From assembly GCF_000688335.1 (NCBI RefSeq), contig NZ_JHZX01000001.1, forward strand, positions 1,240,001-1,304,000: DNA of 64,000 bases, read 5' to 3'. The DNA is from Sediminibacter sp. Hel_I_10 (GTDB lineage: Bacteria > Bacteroidota > Bacteroidia > Flavobacteriales > Flavobacteriaceae). The translations under genes were made by a program, and so were the position numbers. The notes beneath the pieces are model-generated. The model ran no database searches. It was not told the DNA's origin and saw only the letters and a program-made list of their open reading frames with translations. How positions within the stretch are numbered: position 1 is the first letter of the stretch; every line of letters begins with the position of its first letter. Of this stretch, positions 1 to 6,935 are shown one piece after another.

Positions 1-432
1 GTCTACATAATTTGGAGGCAAACACTTTTCATCATCACAAACCATGAACTCTACCTCTCCTTTTACAACAGATAGCGCTTCACTCAATACGTTGATACGC
101 TGTTTGAATTCTGCTCTATCCTCAAAGAATTTAATTTTCATCTCAAAGACCGGATCGTTGATCGTTTTCCCCTTGCCTTCTGATGTATCACCAACTAACT
201 TAAAGGTATCACTTTCAGAAAAACTAAAACGCGTGGAAACGGGACCATCTTCATAAACCTCTTGCGAGTACAAATGCCAACCTTCATCTATGGTTGCTGT
301 AGCCACAAGATCATATTCTGTTTCTGAAATTTTCTCTACGGAAGTCGACCATTTCACAGGATCGAAAACCTGAGCATTTAATGAACTAAAAATAAAAAAT
401 AGAGTGAAAAACGTAAAATGGATCTGCTTCAT
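1..432 (-). CDS. dsbD: DsbD-like thiol:disulfide interchange protein, N-terminal part
   Basis: The ATG is at 432 and the frame stays open to the window edge, so only the first 144 residues are visible. They start with a signal peptide (MKQIHFTFFTLFFIFSSLNA) followed by a beta-rich domain with the motif DEGWHLYSQ and, near residue 135, VCDDEKCLPP. This is the paired-cysteine site typical of the periplasmic N-terminal domain of DsbD. In the family this domain passes electrons from the membrane part (CcdA-like) to periplasmic thiol proteins. The membrane and C-terminal thioredoxin domains would lie outside the window. The neighbouring thioredoxin-fold and rhodanese genes fit an envelope redox role. 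The family call is good; the full domain layout is inferred. Confidence 0.8.
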   Translation of the reverse strand, partial: MKQIHFTFFTLFFIFSSLNAQVFDPVKWSTSVEKISETEYDLVATATIDEGWHLYSQEVYEDGPVSTRFSFSESDTFKLVGDTSEGKGKTINDPVFEMKIKFFEDRAEFKQRINVLSEALSVVKGEVEFMVCDDEKCLPPNYVD

Positions 433-472
433 ATCATTAAGCTGGTAAGACGTTATTACTTTTTAAAGTGTT

Positions 473-480
473 CAAATGTA
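473..480 (-). promoter_or_regulatory. Possible -7 box upstream of dsbD
   Basis: On the minus strand this reads TACATTTG, a full match to the Bacteroidota -7 consensus TAnnTTTG, 40 nt before the dsbD start. I see no TTG at the usual distance upstream, so it is only half a promoter. Apart from this box, 433-613 holds nothing recognisable. Confidence 0.4.
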
Positions 481-604
481 ACTGTAGATATCTCTAAAGA
501 TGGTAAAATTATACTAAATGTAAATCTAATTGTGAAGGTGCTAATTTAACAAAAAGCATAGACTTGTGCTAAAAGCTGAGCAGTAAACATGATATCAAAT
601 TTCA

Positions 605-636
605 GCAAAAAAAAAGCTGAACCCTAGGTTCAGCTT
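605..636 (-). terminator. Intrinsic terminator of the rhodanese pair
   Basis: Arms AAGCTGAACC (614-623) and GGTTCAGCTT (627-636) form a perfect 10-bp stem with a 3-nt loop. Read on the minus strand, a run of nine T follows. It lies 7 nt past the stop codon of the gene at 643-1038. Confidence 0.85.
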
Positions 637-642
637 CAGTAG

Positions 643-1038
643 TCAATCAAAAGTTTTAACTTCTAGTTTTTCATGTCTCCAGTGGGTAATTCCACCTTCT
701 AAGTCATAAATCTTAACGAAGCCAGCTGCCTTAAGTTTTTCGGCACATTTGGCACTTCGACCTCCAGATTTACAATAGAGAATTACGGGCTGGGTTTTAT
801 CTAGTTTCTCAATATCCTCATCAAAAGTTGGGGAATTAAAATCAATGTTTTGAGAGTGAGCAATAAAGCCTGTTTCATATTCTTTAGGCGTTCTTACATC
901 CACCAATTGCACATCTTCAAGCTCTAAGAGTGATTCCATTTCTTCTGGGGTAATCATCTTGATTTCGGTAGGGGTTTCTTTTGAACAAGCCGTGATCATC
1001 ACTAAGCCTAACAAACAAATGAGCATTATGTTTTTCAC
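643..1038 (-). CDS. Rhodanese-domain lipoprotein
   Basis: 131 residues. The N-terminus is a lipoprotein signal with lipobox ITAC, so Cys18 would be lipidated and the protein anchored in the envelope. The rest is a single rhodanese domain: VQLVDVRTPKEY (CH2A-like motif) and the active-site loop CKSGGRS with catalytic Cys89. Rhodaneses carry sulfur as a persulfide on this cysteine; the partner is unknown. It follows the cytosolic rhodanese gene by 10 nt, so the two are very likely co-transcribed and share the terminator at 605-636. The single-domain architecture is common in Bacteroidota. Substrate and physiological role cannot be read from the sequence. Confidence 0.85.
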   Translation of the reverse strand: MKNIMLICLLGLVMITACSKETPTEIKMITPEEMESLLELEDVQLVDVRTPKEYETGFIAHSQNIDFNSPTFDEDIEKLDKTQPVILYCKSGGRSAKCAEKLKAAGFVKIYDLEGGITHWRHEKLEVKTFD

Positions 1039-1048
1039 AGGTTTGAAT

Positions 1049-1363
1049 TTATGGGATTTTCACATCACCGGACCATTCATTGAATCCGCCAAGTAAATTA
1101 TAAGCCTTATCAAAGCCCAATTGGTTCATTACGGCACAAGCCTGATTGCTTCTTGCTCCAGATCTACAGTATACATAATAGGATTTTGATTTGTCCAATT
1201 TCTCGAGCTCATCAATAAATCCCTGTCCTTTATGAATATCTATATGAAGTGCCTCTGGAATCATCCCTTCTTCAACTTCATCTTGCGTTCTCACATCTAA
1301 GATCACAGCATTGTCATCTTCTTTTTGCTGAACAGCCCATTCGTCTTGTGATAAATCTGCCAT
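1049..1363 (-). CDS. Cytosolic rhodanese-like protein
   Basis: 104 residues, a bare rhodanese domain without signal peptide. DNAVILDVRTQDEV and the active-site loop CRSGARS (Cys66) are intact, so sulfur transfer or thiol chemistry is plausible. It is the first gene of a two-gene unit with the rhodanese lipoprotein (10-nt spacing). The pair therefore puts one rhodanese in the cytoplasm and a related one in the envelope. A terminator at 1420-1447 separates it from the thioredoxin-fold genes upstream. Function beyond the family is unknown. Confidence 0.85.
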   Translation of the reverse strand: MADLSQDEWAVQQKEDDNAVILDVRTQDEVEEGMIPEALHIDIHKGQGFIDELEKLDKSKSYYVYCRSGARSNQACAVMNQLGFDKAYNLLGGFNEWSGDVKIP

Positions 1364-1385
1364 AATTACTTTGTTTTTATAAATA

Positions 1386-1393
1386 CAAAATTA
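1386..1393 (-). promoter_or_regulatory. Possible -7 box for the rhodanese pair
   Basis: The minus strand reads TAATTTTG, matching TAnnTTTG, 22 nt before the start at 1363. It lies just after the terminator of the preceding gene. No clear TTG -33 element is present. Confidence 0.4.
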
Positions 1394-1412
1394 ACGTTTC
1401 TTTGACAGATAG

Positions 1413-1447
1413 ACGTAAAAAAAACCGAAGTGTTACATTTCGGTTTT
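1413..1447 (-). terminator. Intrinsic terminator after the thioredoxin-fold gene
   Basis: Arms AAAACCGAA (1421-1429) and TTCGGTTTT (1439-1447) pair perfectly. On the minus strand the stem runs into eight T. It ends the transcript of the genes at 1474-2620. Confidence 0.8.
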
Positions 1448-1473
1448 GATTTTATTTTTCGTTAAAGTCGTTT

Positions 1474-2085
1474 TTACACCTTAATTGAACAACCAATAGC
1501 TCTTGTACTTTTAACAGGAACCTCTTCATTAGACAATAGTGCATCTACAGCATCTTCTACATAAGTATCTTTAACCGCAGAGGCGTCTTGATAATTATCG
1601 TCAATAGCACCTATATATTTTACTTGAGGCCCTTTAGATGTGCGCTCTAAAACGTACACATGCGGTGTTTTTGTAGCGCCATATTGCGGGTATATTTTTT
1701 GACCTTCATCTATAAGATAAGGAAATGTGAATCCCTTTTCCTTCGCACGTTTCTTCATAGCCTCTAAGTTATCACCAGGTTTTACGTCTGTATTATTTGG
1801 CATAATGGCGATAACGGGATATCCTTTCTTTGCGTATTTCTTGTTGAGGGCTTCAATACGGTTCTCATACGCTACTGCATACGGACAGGTATTACAAGTA
1901 AAAATTACAATAAAGCCTTTCGCATCATCGTAATCGGCCATGGATACCATGTTCCCATCAATATTTTTCAAATCAAAATCGGTCGCAATGTCTCCAACTT
2001 TGTAGCCATCTGACATTGGTGCAAAAGCAAAAGCCAATAAGGCTAAGGCCATCGCGATTACTGCGTTAAGTCCCTTTTTCATCAT
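1474..2085 (-). CDS. Exported thioredoxin-fold (peroxiredoxin-like) protein
   Basis: 203 residues. A hydrophobic signal peptide ends around residue 22-26. The body is a thioredoxin/AhpC-TSA fold: GDIATDFDLKNIDG, then CNTCPYAVAYE with Cys64 and Cys67, and the cis-proline motif KTPHVYVL. The CNxCPY form without the usual Trp before the first Cys is typical of the PRX_like1 branch (redoxin-domain proteins) rather than of TlpA. It probably acts in the periplasm. It lies 4 nt after the TlpA-like gene, in one operon with it. An unpaired cysteine (Cys199) sits near the C-terminus (IGCSIKV). The reductant and substrate are unknown. Confidence 0.8.
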   Translation of the reverse strand: MMKKGLNAVIAMALALLAFAFAPMSDGYKVGDIATDFDLKNIDGNMVSMADYDDAKGFIVIFTCNTCPYAVAYENRIEALNKKYAKKGYPVIAIMPNNTDVKPGDNLEAMKKRAKEKGFTFPYLIDEGQKIYPQYGATKTPHVYVLERTSKGPQVKYIGAIDDNYQDASAVKDTYVEDAVDALLSNEEVPVKSTRAIGCSIKV

Positions 2086-2089
2086 AATT

Positions 2090-2620
2090 TCAGTTTAAAA
2101 ATTGTTTTACTTCCTTTTCAAGCGCTTGGTAATCAAATGATTTTTCGTAAAATTTACGTTTGTCTTTATTATAAATAATAGTTGCCGGTATGGCACCAGA
2201 CCAATTCTCATCTACTTTGGGGATCCAAGTGTTAGAATCGGTATCATTAAGAGCGATTACCTTAGATTTCAATTGCTTCTCCCTAATATAAGGTTTTAAA
2301 TTGGAATCATATTTACTGGGAAAATCAAGACTTACCAGAATCACCTCCACGTTGTCTTTAGCATACTCCACGTTCAATTGTTCGAAATAGGGCAATTCCT
2401 TTACGCAAGGCGCACACCAAGTTGCCCAAAAATTGACGACGTAAATTTTATCATCACTGCGATTCAAATACTTTTCAAGTCCATTAAAATCATAGACTTC
2501 TAAACTATCTGTAGCAATTTCCGAAGAAGAAACATTGGCTTGGTTTGATGACATTTCAGATCTCGTTTCACTTTTACAGGCAAAACAGCACAACGCAGCA
2601 CATAACAGTAATAGTCTCAT
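2090..2620 (-). CDS. TlpA-like thioredoxin family protein, likely lipoprotein
   Basis: 176 residues. The short hydrophobic N-terminus (MRLLLLCAALCCFAC) followed by KSE looks like a lipoprotein signal with Cys15 as the likely anchor, although the -3 position is Cys rather than Leu. After a Ser-rich linker comes a thioredoxin domain with FWATWCAPC (Cys69 and Cys72), the TlpA/ResA hallmark, and a cis-Pro in GAIPATIIY. Such proteins reduce disulfides in the periplasm, often with electrons from DsbD, whose gene lies nearby at 1-432. First gene of a two-gene operon. The family is clear; the client is not. Confidence 0.85.
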   Translation of the reverse strand: MRLLLLCAALCCFACKSETRSEMSSNQANVSSSEIATDSLEVYDFNGLEKYLNRSDDKIYVVNFWATWCAPCVKELPYFEQLNVEYAKDNVEVILVSLDFPSKYDSNLKPYIREKQLKSKVIALNDTDSNTWIPKVDENWSGAIPATIIYNKDKRKFYEKSFDYQALEKEVKQFLN

Positions 2621-2707
2621 CCCTTAAAAATAGAGATGTATTTTGCATACCACTTAAGTTTAACAAAAAATTAATTTGAACCTTCTCTCTAATTCAAATA
2701 AATCCCA

Positions 2708-2724
2708 TACATTTGTATATACAA
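2708..2724 (+). promoter_or_regulatory. -7 box overlapped by a palindromic operator before marR
   Basis: TACATTTG (2708-2715) matches the -7 consensus. The perfect 12-bp palindrome TTGTATATACAA (2713-2724) overlaps its end and the expected transcription start. The same palindrome with one change recurs at 3206-3217 before the nitroreductase. Placement fits repression by the MarR protein encoded next. No TTG lies at the ideal -33 distance. Confidence 0.6.
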
Positions 2725-2733
2725 CTATTGTAC

Positions 2734-3189
2734 ATGAAGGAGTTAAAAGAGAAATTAAAAACCGAAATCGATTTGCCAATATCAAGGCAGACCGTAATTT
2801 CTATTTTTCTCGCTCAAACCGAATTTAAAAATGAGTTTCTGAATGTTTTAAAACCTCATGATCTCTCCTTAGAGCAATTTAATGTGTTGAGAATACTTAG
2901 GGGGCAAAAGGGAGACCCGCTCAATTTACAAGACATACAAGAGCGTATGGTCAATAAGATGAGTAACACTACCCGCCTGATCGACAAATTGATTTTAAAG
3001 GATTTTGTAAAACGAATTCAATGTGAACAAAACCGTCGTAAAATTGAGGTATATATCACAAATCACGGGCTTGAAAAACTCAAAGAGCTAGATCGCTTAG
3101 TAGACGAGACCGAGAAAAAGATGACTTCTAACTTAAACCAGAAAGAATTACAACAACTTAACAAATTGTTGGTAAAACTATCACGATAA
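2734..3189 (+). CDS. MarR family transcriptional regulator
   Basis: 151 residues from the ATG at 2734. A TTG 21 nt upstream is in frame but lies inside the -7 box and operator, so I reject it as a start. The sequence shows a winged helix-turn-helix: FNVLRILRGQKGDPLNLQDIQERM, the recognition region MSNTTRLIDKLILKDFV, and the wing RIQCEQNRRKIEVYIT with the MarR pattern 'D/E-x-R-R'. C-terminal helices would form the dimer interface. It lies upstream of a nitroreductase and a yceI gene and is preceded by a palindrome also found before the nitroreductase. Autoregulation and control of these genes is inferred. The ligand is unknown; quinones, nitro compounds or oxidants are typical for the family. 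Confidence 0.85.
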   Translation: MKELKEKLKTEIDLPISRQTVISIFLAQTEFKNEFLNVLKPHDLSLEQFNVLRILRGQKGDPLNLQDIQERMVNKMSNTTRLIDKLILKDFVKRIQCEQNRRKIEVYITNHGLEKLKELDRLVDETEKKMTSNLNQKELQQLNKLLVKLSR

Positions 3190-3203
3190 AAATTTTAACT
3201 AAC

Positions 3204-3219
3204 TGTTGTATAAACAACA
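3204..3219 (+). promoter_or_regulatory. Palindromic operator before the nitroreductase gene
   Basis: TGTTGT (3204-3209) and ACAACA (3214-3219) are perfect inverted arms around ATAA. The core TTGTATAAACAA (3206-3217) differs in one base from the palindrome before marR. It lies 17 nt before the nitroreductase start. Confidence 0.55.
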
Positions 3220-3236
3220 ATTAAAAACCAAAACAT

Positions 3237-3869
3237 ATGAGTAATTATCTAGAAAACTTAAATTGGCGCTATGCCACAAAGAAATTTGATACTTCAAAAA
3301 AGATAGCACCATCAGACTTTGAAAAATTAAAAGAGGCCATGCGTTTATCTGCTTCCTCTTATGGTCTACAGCCCTATAAGATTTTGATTATTGAAGATAA
3401 AGATGTACGCACTAAACTTAAAGCTGCGTCATGGGATCAACCACAAATTACAGATGCATCTCACATGATTGTATTGGCAAACATGACCGATTTTGGTGAT
3501 GCTCTTGTTGATGATTATATAGACAATGTTGTTCAAACGCGAGGTGTAGACAGAGCAGATCTAAAGGATTATGCTCAAATGATGAAGTCTACAACTGTTG
3601 CTTTAGATAAAGAGAAGAAAGCACCGTGGAGTGCAAAACAAGCATACATTGTAGTAGGTAATCTGTTGTCGGCAGCCGCAGATTTTAAGATTGATGCGTG
3701 CCCAATGGAAGGTTTTGAAAACGAGGCCTATAATGACATCTTAGGTCTTAAAGATCAAGATTTAAATGCCTCTGTAGTGATCACTTTAGGATATCGTTCT
3801 AAAGAAGATGATACACAGAATTATAAAAAAGTAAGAAAATCAGAGTCCACATTATTTAAAACCATTTAA
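3237..3869 (+). CDS. NAD(P)H-dependent nitroreductase (NfnB/NfsB-like)
   Basis: 210 residues, usual family length. The N-terminus NLNWRYATKKFD and the following SASSYGLQPYKILIIED are the FMN-binding signature of NfsB-type oxygen-insensitive nitroreductases. The C-terminal VVITLGYRSKEDD is also typical. The enzyme would be a cytosolic FMN homodimer that uses NAD(P)H to reduce nitroaromatics, quinones or similar electrophiles. It starts 47 nt after marR with its own operator copy and is followed after 20 nt by yceI, so control by the MarR protein is likely. The natural substrate is unknown. Confidence 0.85.
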   Translation: MSNYLENLNWRYATKKFDTSKKIAPSDFEKLKEAMRLSASSYGLQPYKILIIEDKDVRTKLKAASWDQPQITDASHMIVLANMTDFGDALVDDYIDNVVQTRGVDRADLKDYAQMMKSTTVALDKEKKAPWSAKQAYIVVGNLLSAAADFKIDACPMEGFENEAYNDILGLKDQDLNASVVITLGYRSKEDDTQNYKKVRKSESTLFKTI

Positions 3870-3889
3870 CAACCCTTAAAATTATAATT

Positions 3890-4462
3890 ATGAATACAAC
3901 AACATTAAAAACAGCAGCTTTATTTTTAGTAACGATTGCATTGGTATCTTTTGGAAGTATTTCTGAAAAGAAAGTTAATGTAAAAGATAGTAACATTACT
4001 TGGAAAGGTTATAAAGTAACTGGTTCTCACGAAGGAACCATTAAATTATCGGAAGGTGTTTTAACTTTTGAGAATGATCAATTGACAGGAGGAAATTTCA
4101 TTATGGATATGACTTCAATCAACGTTACAGATCTAGAAGCTGGAGGCGGTAAAGAAAAATTAGAAGGTCATTTAAAATCAGATGATTTCTTCGGTACAGC
4201 CAATCATGAAACAGCAACCTTTACAATTACCAACGTTAAAGGCAAGAATGGAGCCTATGAGGTTACTGGCGATTTAACTATTAAGGAAACTACGCTTCCA
4301 CATACTTTTAAAATGATGGTGAATGACGATTCAGCCACTGCTCAAATCAAAATTGACAGAACTAAATATGACATTAGATATGGTTCTGCTAGCTTCTTTG
4401 ATGATTTAAAGGACAAAGCAATCTATGATGAATTTGATCTAAATGTAAACCTCAAATTCTAA
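3890..4462 (+). CDS. YceI family periplasmic protein
   Basis: 190 residues with a signal peptide (about residues 1-22, ending SFG). The mature part is a YceI lipocalin-like barrel: DSNITWKGYKVTGSHEGTIKL at its start, then FIMDMTSINVTDLE, LKSDDFFGTANHETATFTI, and KIDRTKYDIRYGSASFFDDL near the end. YceI proteins bind isoprenoid or other amphiphilic molecules in the periplasm. Co-transcribed with the nitroreductase (20-nt gap) and ended by the terminator at 4502-4528. The pairing of a quinone- or nitro-reductase with an isoprenoid carrier suggests quinone-related stress handling, which is inference only. Confidence 0.85.
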   Translation: MNTTTLKTAALFLVTIALVSFGSISEKKVNVKDSNITWKGYKVTGSHEGTIKLSEGVLTFENDQLTGGNFIMDMTSINVTDLEAGGGKEKLEGHLKSDDFFGTANHETATFTITNVKGKNGAYEVTGDLTIKETTLPHTFKMMVNDDSATAQIKIDRTKYDIRYGSASFFDDLKDKAIYDEFDLNVNLKF

Positions 4463-4501
4463 TTCTTTTAAAGGAGTTAATAGCTGCATTTAGAAAAAAA
4501 G

Positions 4502-4527
4502 ATTCCCGTTATGGCGGGAATTTTTTT
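4502..4527 (+). terminator. Intrinsic terminator after yceI
   Basis: ATTCCCG (4502-4508) and CGGGAAT (4515-4521) form a perfect 7-bp stem followed by seven T. It isolates the marR unit from the trp promoter 12 nt further on. Confidence 0.85.
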
Positions 4528-4539
4528 GTTAAAATATGT

Positions 4540-4569
4540 TTGATAACCAATTAATCATTTCTATCTTTG
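4540..4569 (+). promoter_or_regulatory. trp operon promoter
   Basis: TTG at 4540-4542, a 19-nt spacer, and TATCTTTG at 4562-4569 match the Bacteroidota consensus (TTG, 17-23 nt, TAnnTTTG) in full. The start of transcription would be near 4574, about 14 nt before the leader peptide ATG. Confidence 0.75.
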
Positions 4570-4587
4570 ACTTTTAAGATAAAAAAA

Positions 4588-4650
4588 ATGCAAAAACAAT
4601 TAAATCATACTTGGTGGTGGTCAAAACGAAAGTCATTTCTCGTGAACTAA
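4588..4650 (+). CDS. trpL: trp leader peptide with three tandem Trp codons
   Basis: A 20-codon ORF, ATG at 4588 and TAA at 4648. It begins MQKQLNHTWWW, with three consecutive TGG codons at 4612-4620. The ATG follows a run of eight A, a normal strong start context in Bacteroidota. It lies just downstream of a full promoter match and upstream of a terminator hairpin and the trpE-A genes. Tandem codons for the pathway's own product in a short leader ORF are the hallmark of ribosome-mediated attenuation. Trp is the rarest residue, so three in a row by chance before a trp operon is very unlikely. No homology search was done. Confidence 0.85.
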   Translation: MQKQLNHTWWWSKRKSFLVN

Positions 4651-4716
4651 ACCTATACCGTATATTTAAAAAATATAAATAAAAAGGCTTGTCATTCACG
4701 ACAAGCCTTTTTTGTT
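4626..4716 (+). terminator. trp attenuator: terminator with competing antiterminator
   Basis: Terminator: AAAAAGGCTTGTC (4681-4693) pairs perfectly with GACAAGCCTTTTT (4700-4712), loop ATTCAC, followed by a T-run. Antiterminator: TCGTGAA (4640-4646) pairs with TTCACGA (4695-4701), extendable past one mismatch by 4636-4638 with 4703-4705. Because it uses the terminator loop and the start of its 3' arm, the two structures exclude each other. ACGA (4626-4629) can also pair with TCGT (4640-4643), a possible protector hairpin. A ribosome stalled at the Trp codons (4612-4620) would leave 4636-4646 free and favour read-through. A ribosome at the stop codon (4648) would cover it and allow termination. 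Confidence 0.8.
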
Positions 4717-4838
4717 TTAATCGGTTGCGCTTAGAGACAGCTATAACCTCTAAAAACAAAAATAAACCAACCATTACAACGCTATTGACGTTTTTTAAAA
4801 TGAAGACTTAATAGCAGCACATTGAATTTAAACGAAAC

Positions 4839-6239
4839 ATGAAAACATTCAGTCTATATACCCACTATAAAAAAATACTTGCAGATACCATTACTCCCGT
4901 AAGTATTTATCTTAAGATAAGAGACAAGTATCCCAATAGCATCCTTTTGGAAAGTAGTGATTATCATGCCAGTGATAACAGTTTTTCCTACATCTGCTTT
5001 AATCCTATTGCCACAATAAAAGTTCAGAATGATAGCATCGAGCAAACTTACCCAGATGGCAGCTCAAAGACCAACAATGCACTAAACATATCGGTCACTG
5101 AAGAAATGGACAAGTTCACACGCCGTTTTAAGGTGAATTCTGAAACCGATTTCAAATTTATAAACAATGGCATCTTTGGTTACACTGCTTATGATGCTGT
5201 CAAATATTTTGAAGACATTTCCATTTCAAAAAAGTCGGACTCTTTAGAAATTCCAGACTTATATTATGCCGTCTATCAAAATATCATTGCTATTAATCAC
5301 TTTAAAAACGAAGCCTATATTTTTGCCCACTGCTTTGAAACTGAAAACAACATTGACGAGATCCTACAATTAATAAAGTCGAGAAATTTTGCCACCTATA
5401 ACTTTTCATCCGAAGGCACCATAAGCTCCAACCTCACCGATGAAGACTATAAAGCACATGTAGAACTTGCCAAGAAACATTGTGCAAGAGGCGATGTTTT
5501 TCAACTGGTATTATCCAAAAAATTCGCCCAAAATTTCAAGGGAGATGAGTTTAATGTGTATCGGGCTTTGAGGAGTATCAATCCGTCACCATATCTTTTT
5601 TATTTTGACTACGGAAACTTTAAAATATTTGGGAGCTCTCCAGAAGCACAACTCGTGGTCAATGAGGGACGCGCCGAAATTCATCCCATTGCAGGCACCT
5701 TCCGAAGAACTGGCAATGACGAACAAGATGCCGATCTTGCAAAAAAATTAGCCTCTGATGCTAAAGAAAATGCAGAGCACGTGATGCTGGTGGATTTGGC
5801 CAGAAATGATCTTAGTCGTCACGGGAGCGAAGTCAAGGTAGAGACCTATAGAGAAGCACAGTTCTTTTCTCATGTCATCCATTTAGTAAGCAAAGTTTCA
5901 GGTAAAATCCATCAAGGGACGCCAACCTTACAAGTGGTTGCAGACACCTTTCCTGCAGGGACGCTGAGCGGTGCTCCAAAACATCGTGCCATGCAACTGA
6001 TTGAGCAGTATGAAAAAACGAGTAGAACTTACTATGGTGGCGCTATCGGTTTTATGGATTTTAATGGCAATTATAACCACGCCATCATGATTAGAACCTT
6101 TTTGAGCAAGAACCACCAATTGCATTGGCAAGCAGGTGCTGGAGTAGTCTCAAAATCAAAAGCTGAAGATGAGCTGCAAGAAGTGTACAACAAATTAGGA
6201 GCGTTAACCAAAGCCATCGAATTGGCAGAAACGCTCTAG
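4839..6239 (+). CDS. trpE: Anthranilate synthase component I
   Basis: 466 residues, full length. It uses chorismate and ammonia (from TrpG glutaminase) to form anthranilate, the first committed step of Trp synthesis. The N-terminal motif LLESSDYH is the Trp feedback-binding region of TrpE. The chorismate-binding domain shows SPYLFYFDYGNFKIFGSSPE, HPIAGTFRRTGND, HVMLVDLARNDLSRH and TLSGAPKHRAMQLI, with the catalytic and Mg-binding residues in place. First structural gene after the attenuator, with a 123-nt untranslated stretch after the terminator. The LLES feedback element fits a biosynthetic rather than a secondary-metabolism enzyme. Confidence 0.95.
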   Translation: MKTFSLYTHYKKILADTITPVSIYLKIRDKYPNSILLESSDYHASDNSFSYICFNPIATIKVQNDSIEQTYPDGSSKTNNALNISVTEEMDKFTRRFKVNSETDFKFINNGIFGYTAYDAVKYFEDISISKKSDSLEIPDLYYAVYQNIIAINHFKNEAYIFAHCFETENNIDEILQLIKSRNFATYNFSSEGTISSNLTDEDYKAHVELAKKHCARGDVFQLVLSKKFAQNFKGDEFNVYRALRSINPSPYLFYFDYGNFKIFGSSPEAQLVVNEGRAEIHPIAGTFRRTGNDEQDADLAKKLASDAKENAEHVMLVDLARNDLSRHGSEVKVETYREAQFFSHVIHLVSKVSGKIHQGTPTLQVVADTFPAGTLSGAPKHRAMQLIEQYEKTSRTYYGGAIGFMDFNGNYNHAIMIRTFLSKNHQLHWQAGAGVVSKSKAEDELQEVYNKLGALTKAIELAETL

Positions 6240-6265
6240 GATTGGGTGATTTGAACAGAAACGAA

Positions 6266-6297
6266 GTTTAATTAAACGATGTTCCGTTGACTCGGAA
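6266..6297 (+). repeat. Hairpin spacer before trpG (copy 1)
   Basis: GTTTAATTAAA (6266-6276) is followed by the inverted pair TTCCG (6282-6286) / CGGAA (6293-6297), then after 7 nt by ATGAAT of trpG. The trpB-trpA spacer at 10546-10577 has the same arrangement. Confidence 0.5.
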
Positions 6298-6304
6298 TTT
6301 GAAG

Positions 6305-6868
6305 ATGAATATATTAGTAATAGATAACTACGACAGCTTTACTTACAACTTGGTTCATTATTTAGAGGATCTCGATTGTACGGTAACCGTGAAGAGAAAT
6401 GATAAGCTGCATTTAGATGATGTGGAAGATTACGATAAGATTGTCTTGTCACCAGGTCCAGGAATTCCTGATGAAGCTGGTCTCTTAAAGGACATCATTA
6501 GAAGATACGCTCCAAGCAAGAGTATTTTGGGCGTGTGTCTTGGGCAACAAGCCATTTGCGAAGTATTTGGTGGAACGCTGATCAATCTTAACGAGGTGCA
6601 TCACGGTGTAGCCACAGAAATCACCATAAGTGTTGATGACGAAGCTTTGTACCATGGTATGAATAAAACCATAGAAGTAGGCCGCTATCACTCTTGGGTT
6701 GTAGACACCAAATTACCCGAAGTTTTAGAAGCCACGTCCCATGACCATAAAGGGCAGGTCATGTCTTTACGGCATAAGGTTTACGACGTAAAAGGCGTGC
6801 AATACCATCCCGAAAGTGTATTGACCCCAAATGGAAAGCAATTGTTAAAAAATTGGGTCAATCAATAA
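6305..6868 (+). CDS. trpG: Anthranilate synthase component II (glutamine amidotransferase)
   Basis: 187 residues from the ATG at 6305. A TTG at 6287 is in frame but adds six residues not found in the family and lies in a hairpin. Class I glutaminase: NILVIDNYDSFTYNLVHYL at the start, LSPGPGIPDEAG (oxyanion region), GVCLGQQAICE with the nucleophilic Cys, and GVQYHPESVLTPNG with the His-Glu pair. It supplies ammonia to TrpE. In other bacteria the same protein may also serve p-aminobenzoate synthesis; no pabB is visible here. Second structural gene of the operon, 65 nt after trpE. Confidence 0.95.
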   Translation: MNILVIDNYDSFTYNLVHYLEDLDCTVTVKRNDKLHLDDVEDYDKIVLSPGPGIPDEAGLLKDIIRRYAPSKSILGVCLGQQAICEVFGGTLINLNEVHHGVATEITISVDDEALYHGMNKTIEVGRYHSWVVDTKLPEVLEATSHDHKGQVMSLRHKVYDVKGVQYHPESVLTPNGKQLLKNWVNQ

Positions 6869-6935
6869 GACTGTTCAACTTAGTGACACTTTAAATCAAC
6901 GAATTAAAATAGTGCCTCCATCAGGTAAAACCATA

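Noticed and set aside
2713-2733. TTG at 2713 as start of the MarR gene
   Set aside because: The codon lies in the -7 box and operator; the ATG at 2734 gives the usual MarR length.
4502-4527. Hairpin after yceI as part of the trp attenuator
   Set aside because: It lies upstream of the trp promoter and is the normal terminator of the marR unit.
4574-4774. 66-codon minus-strand ORF opposite the trp leader
   Set aside because: It is antisense to the leader peptide and terminator, has no family features, and its codons are explained by the attenuator stems.
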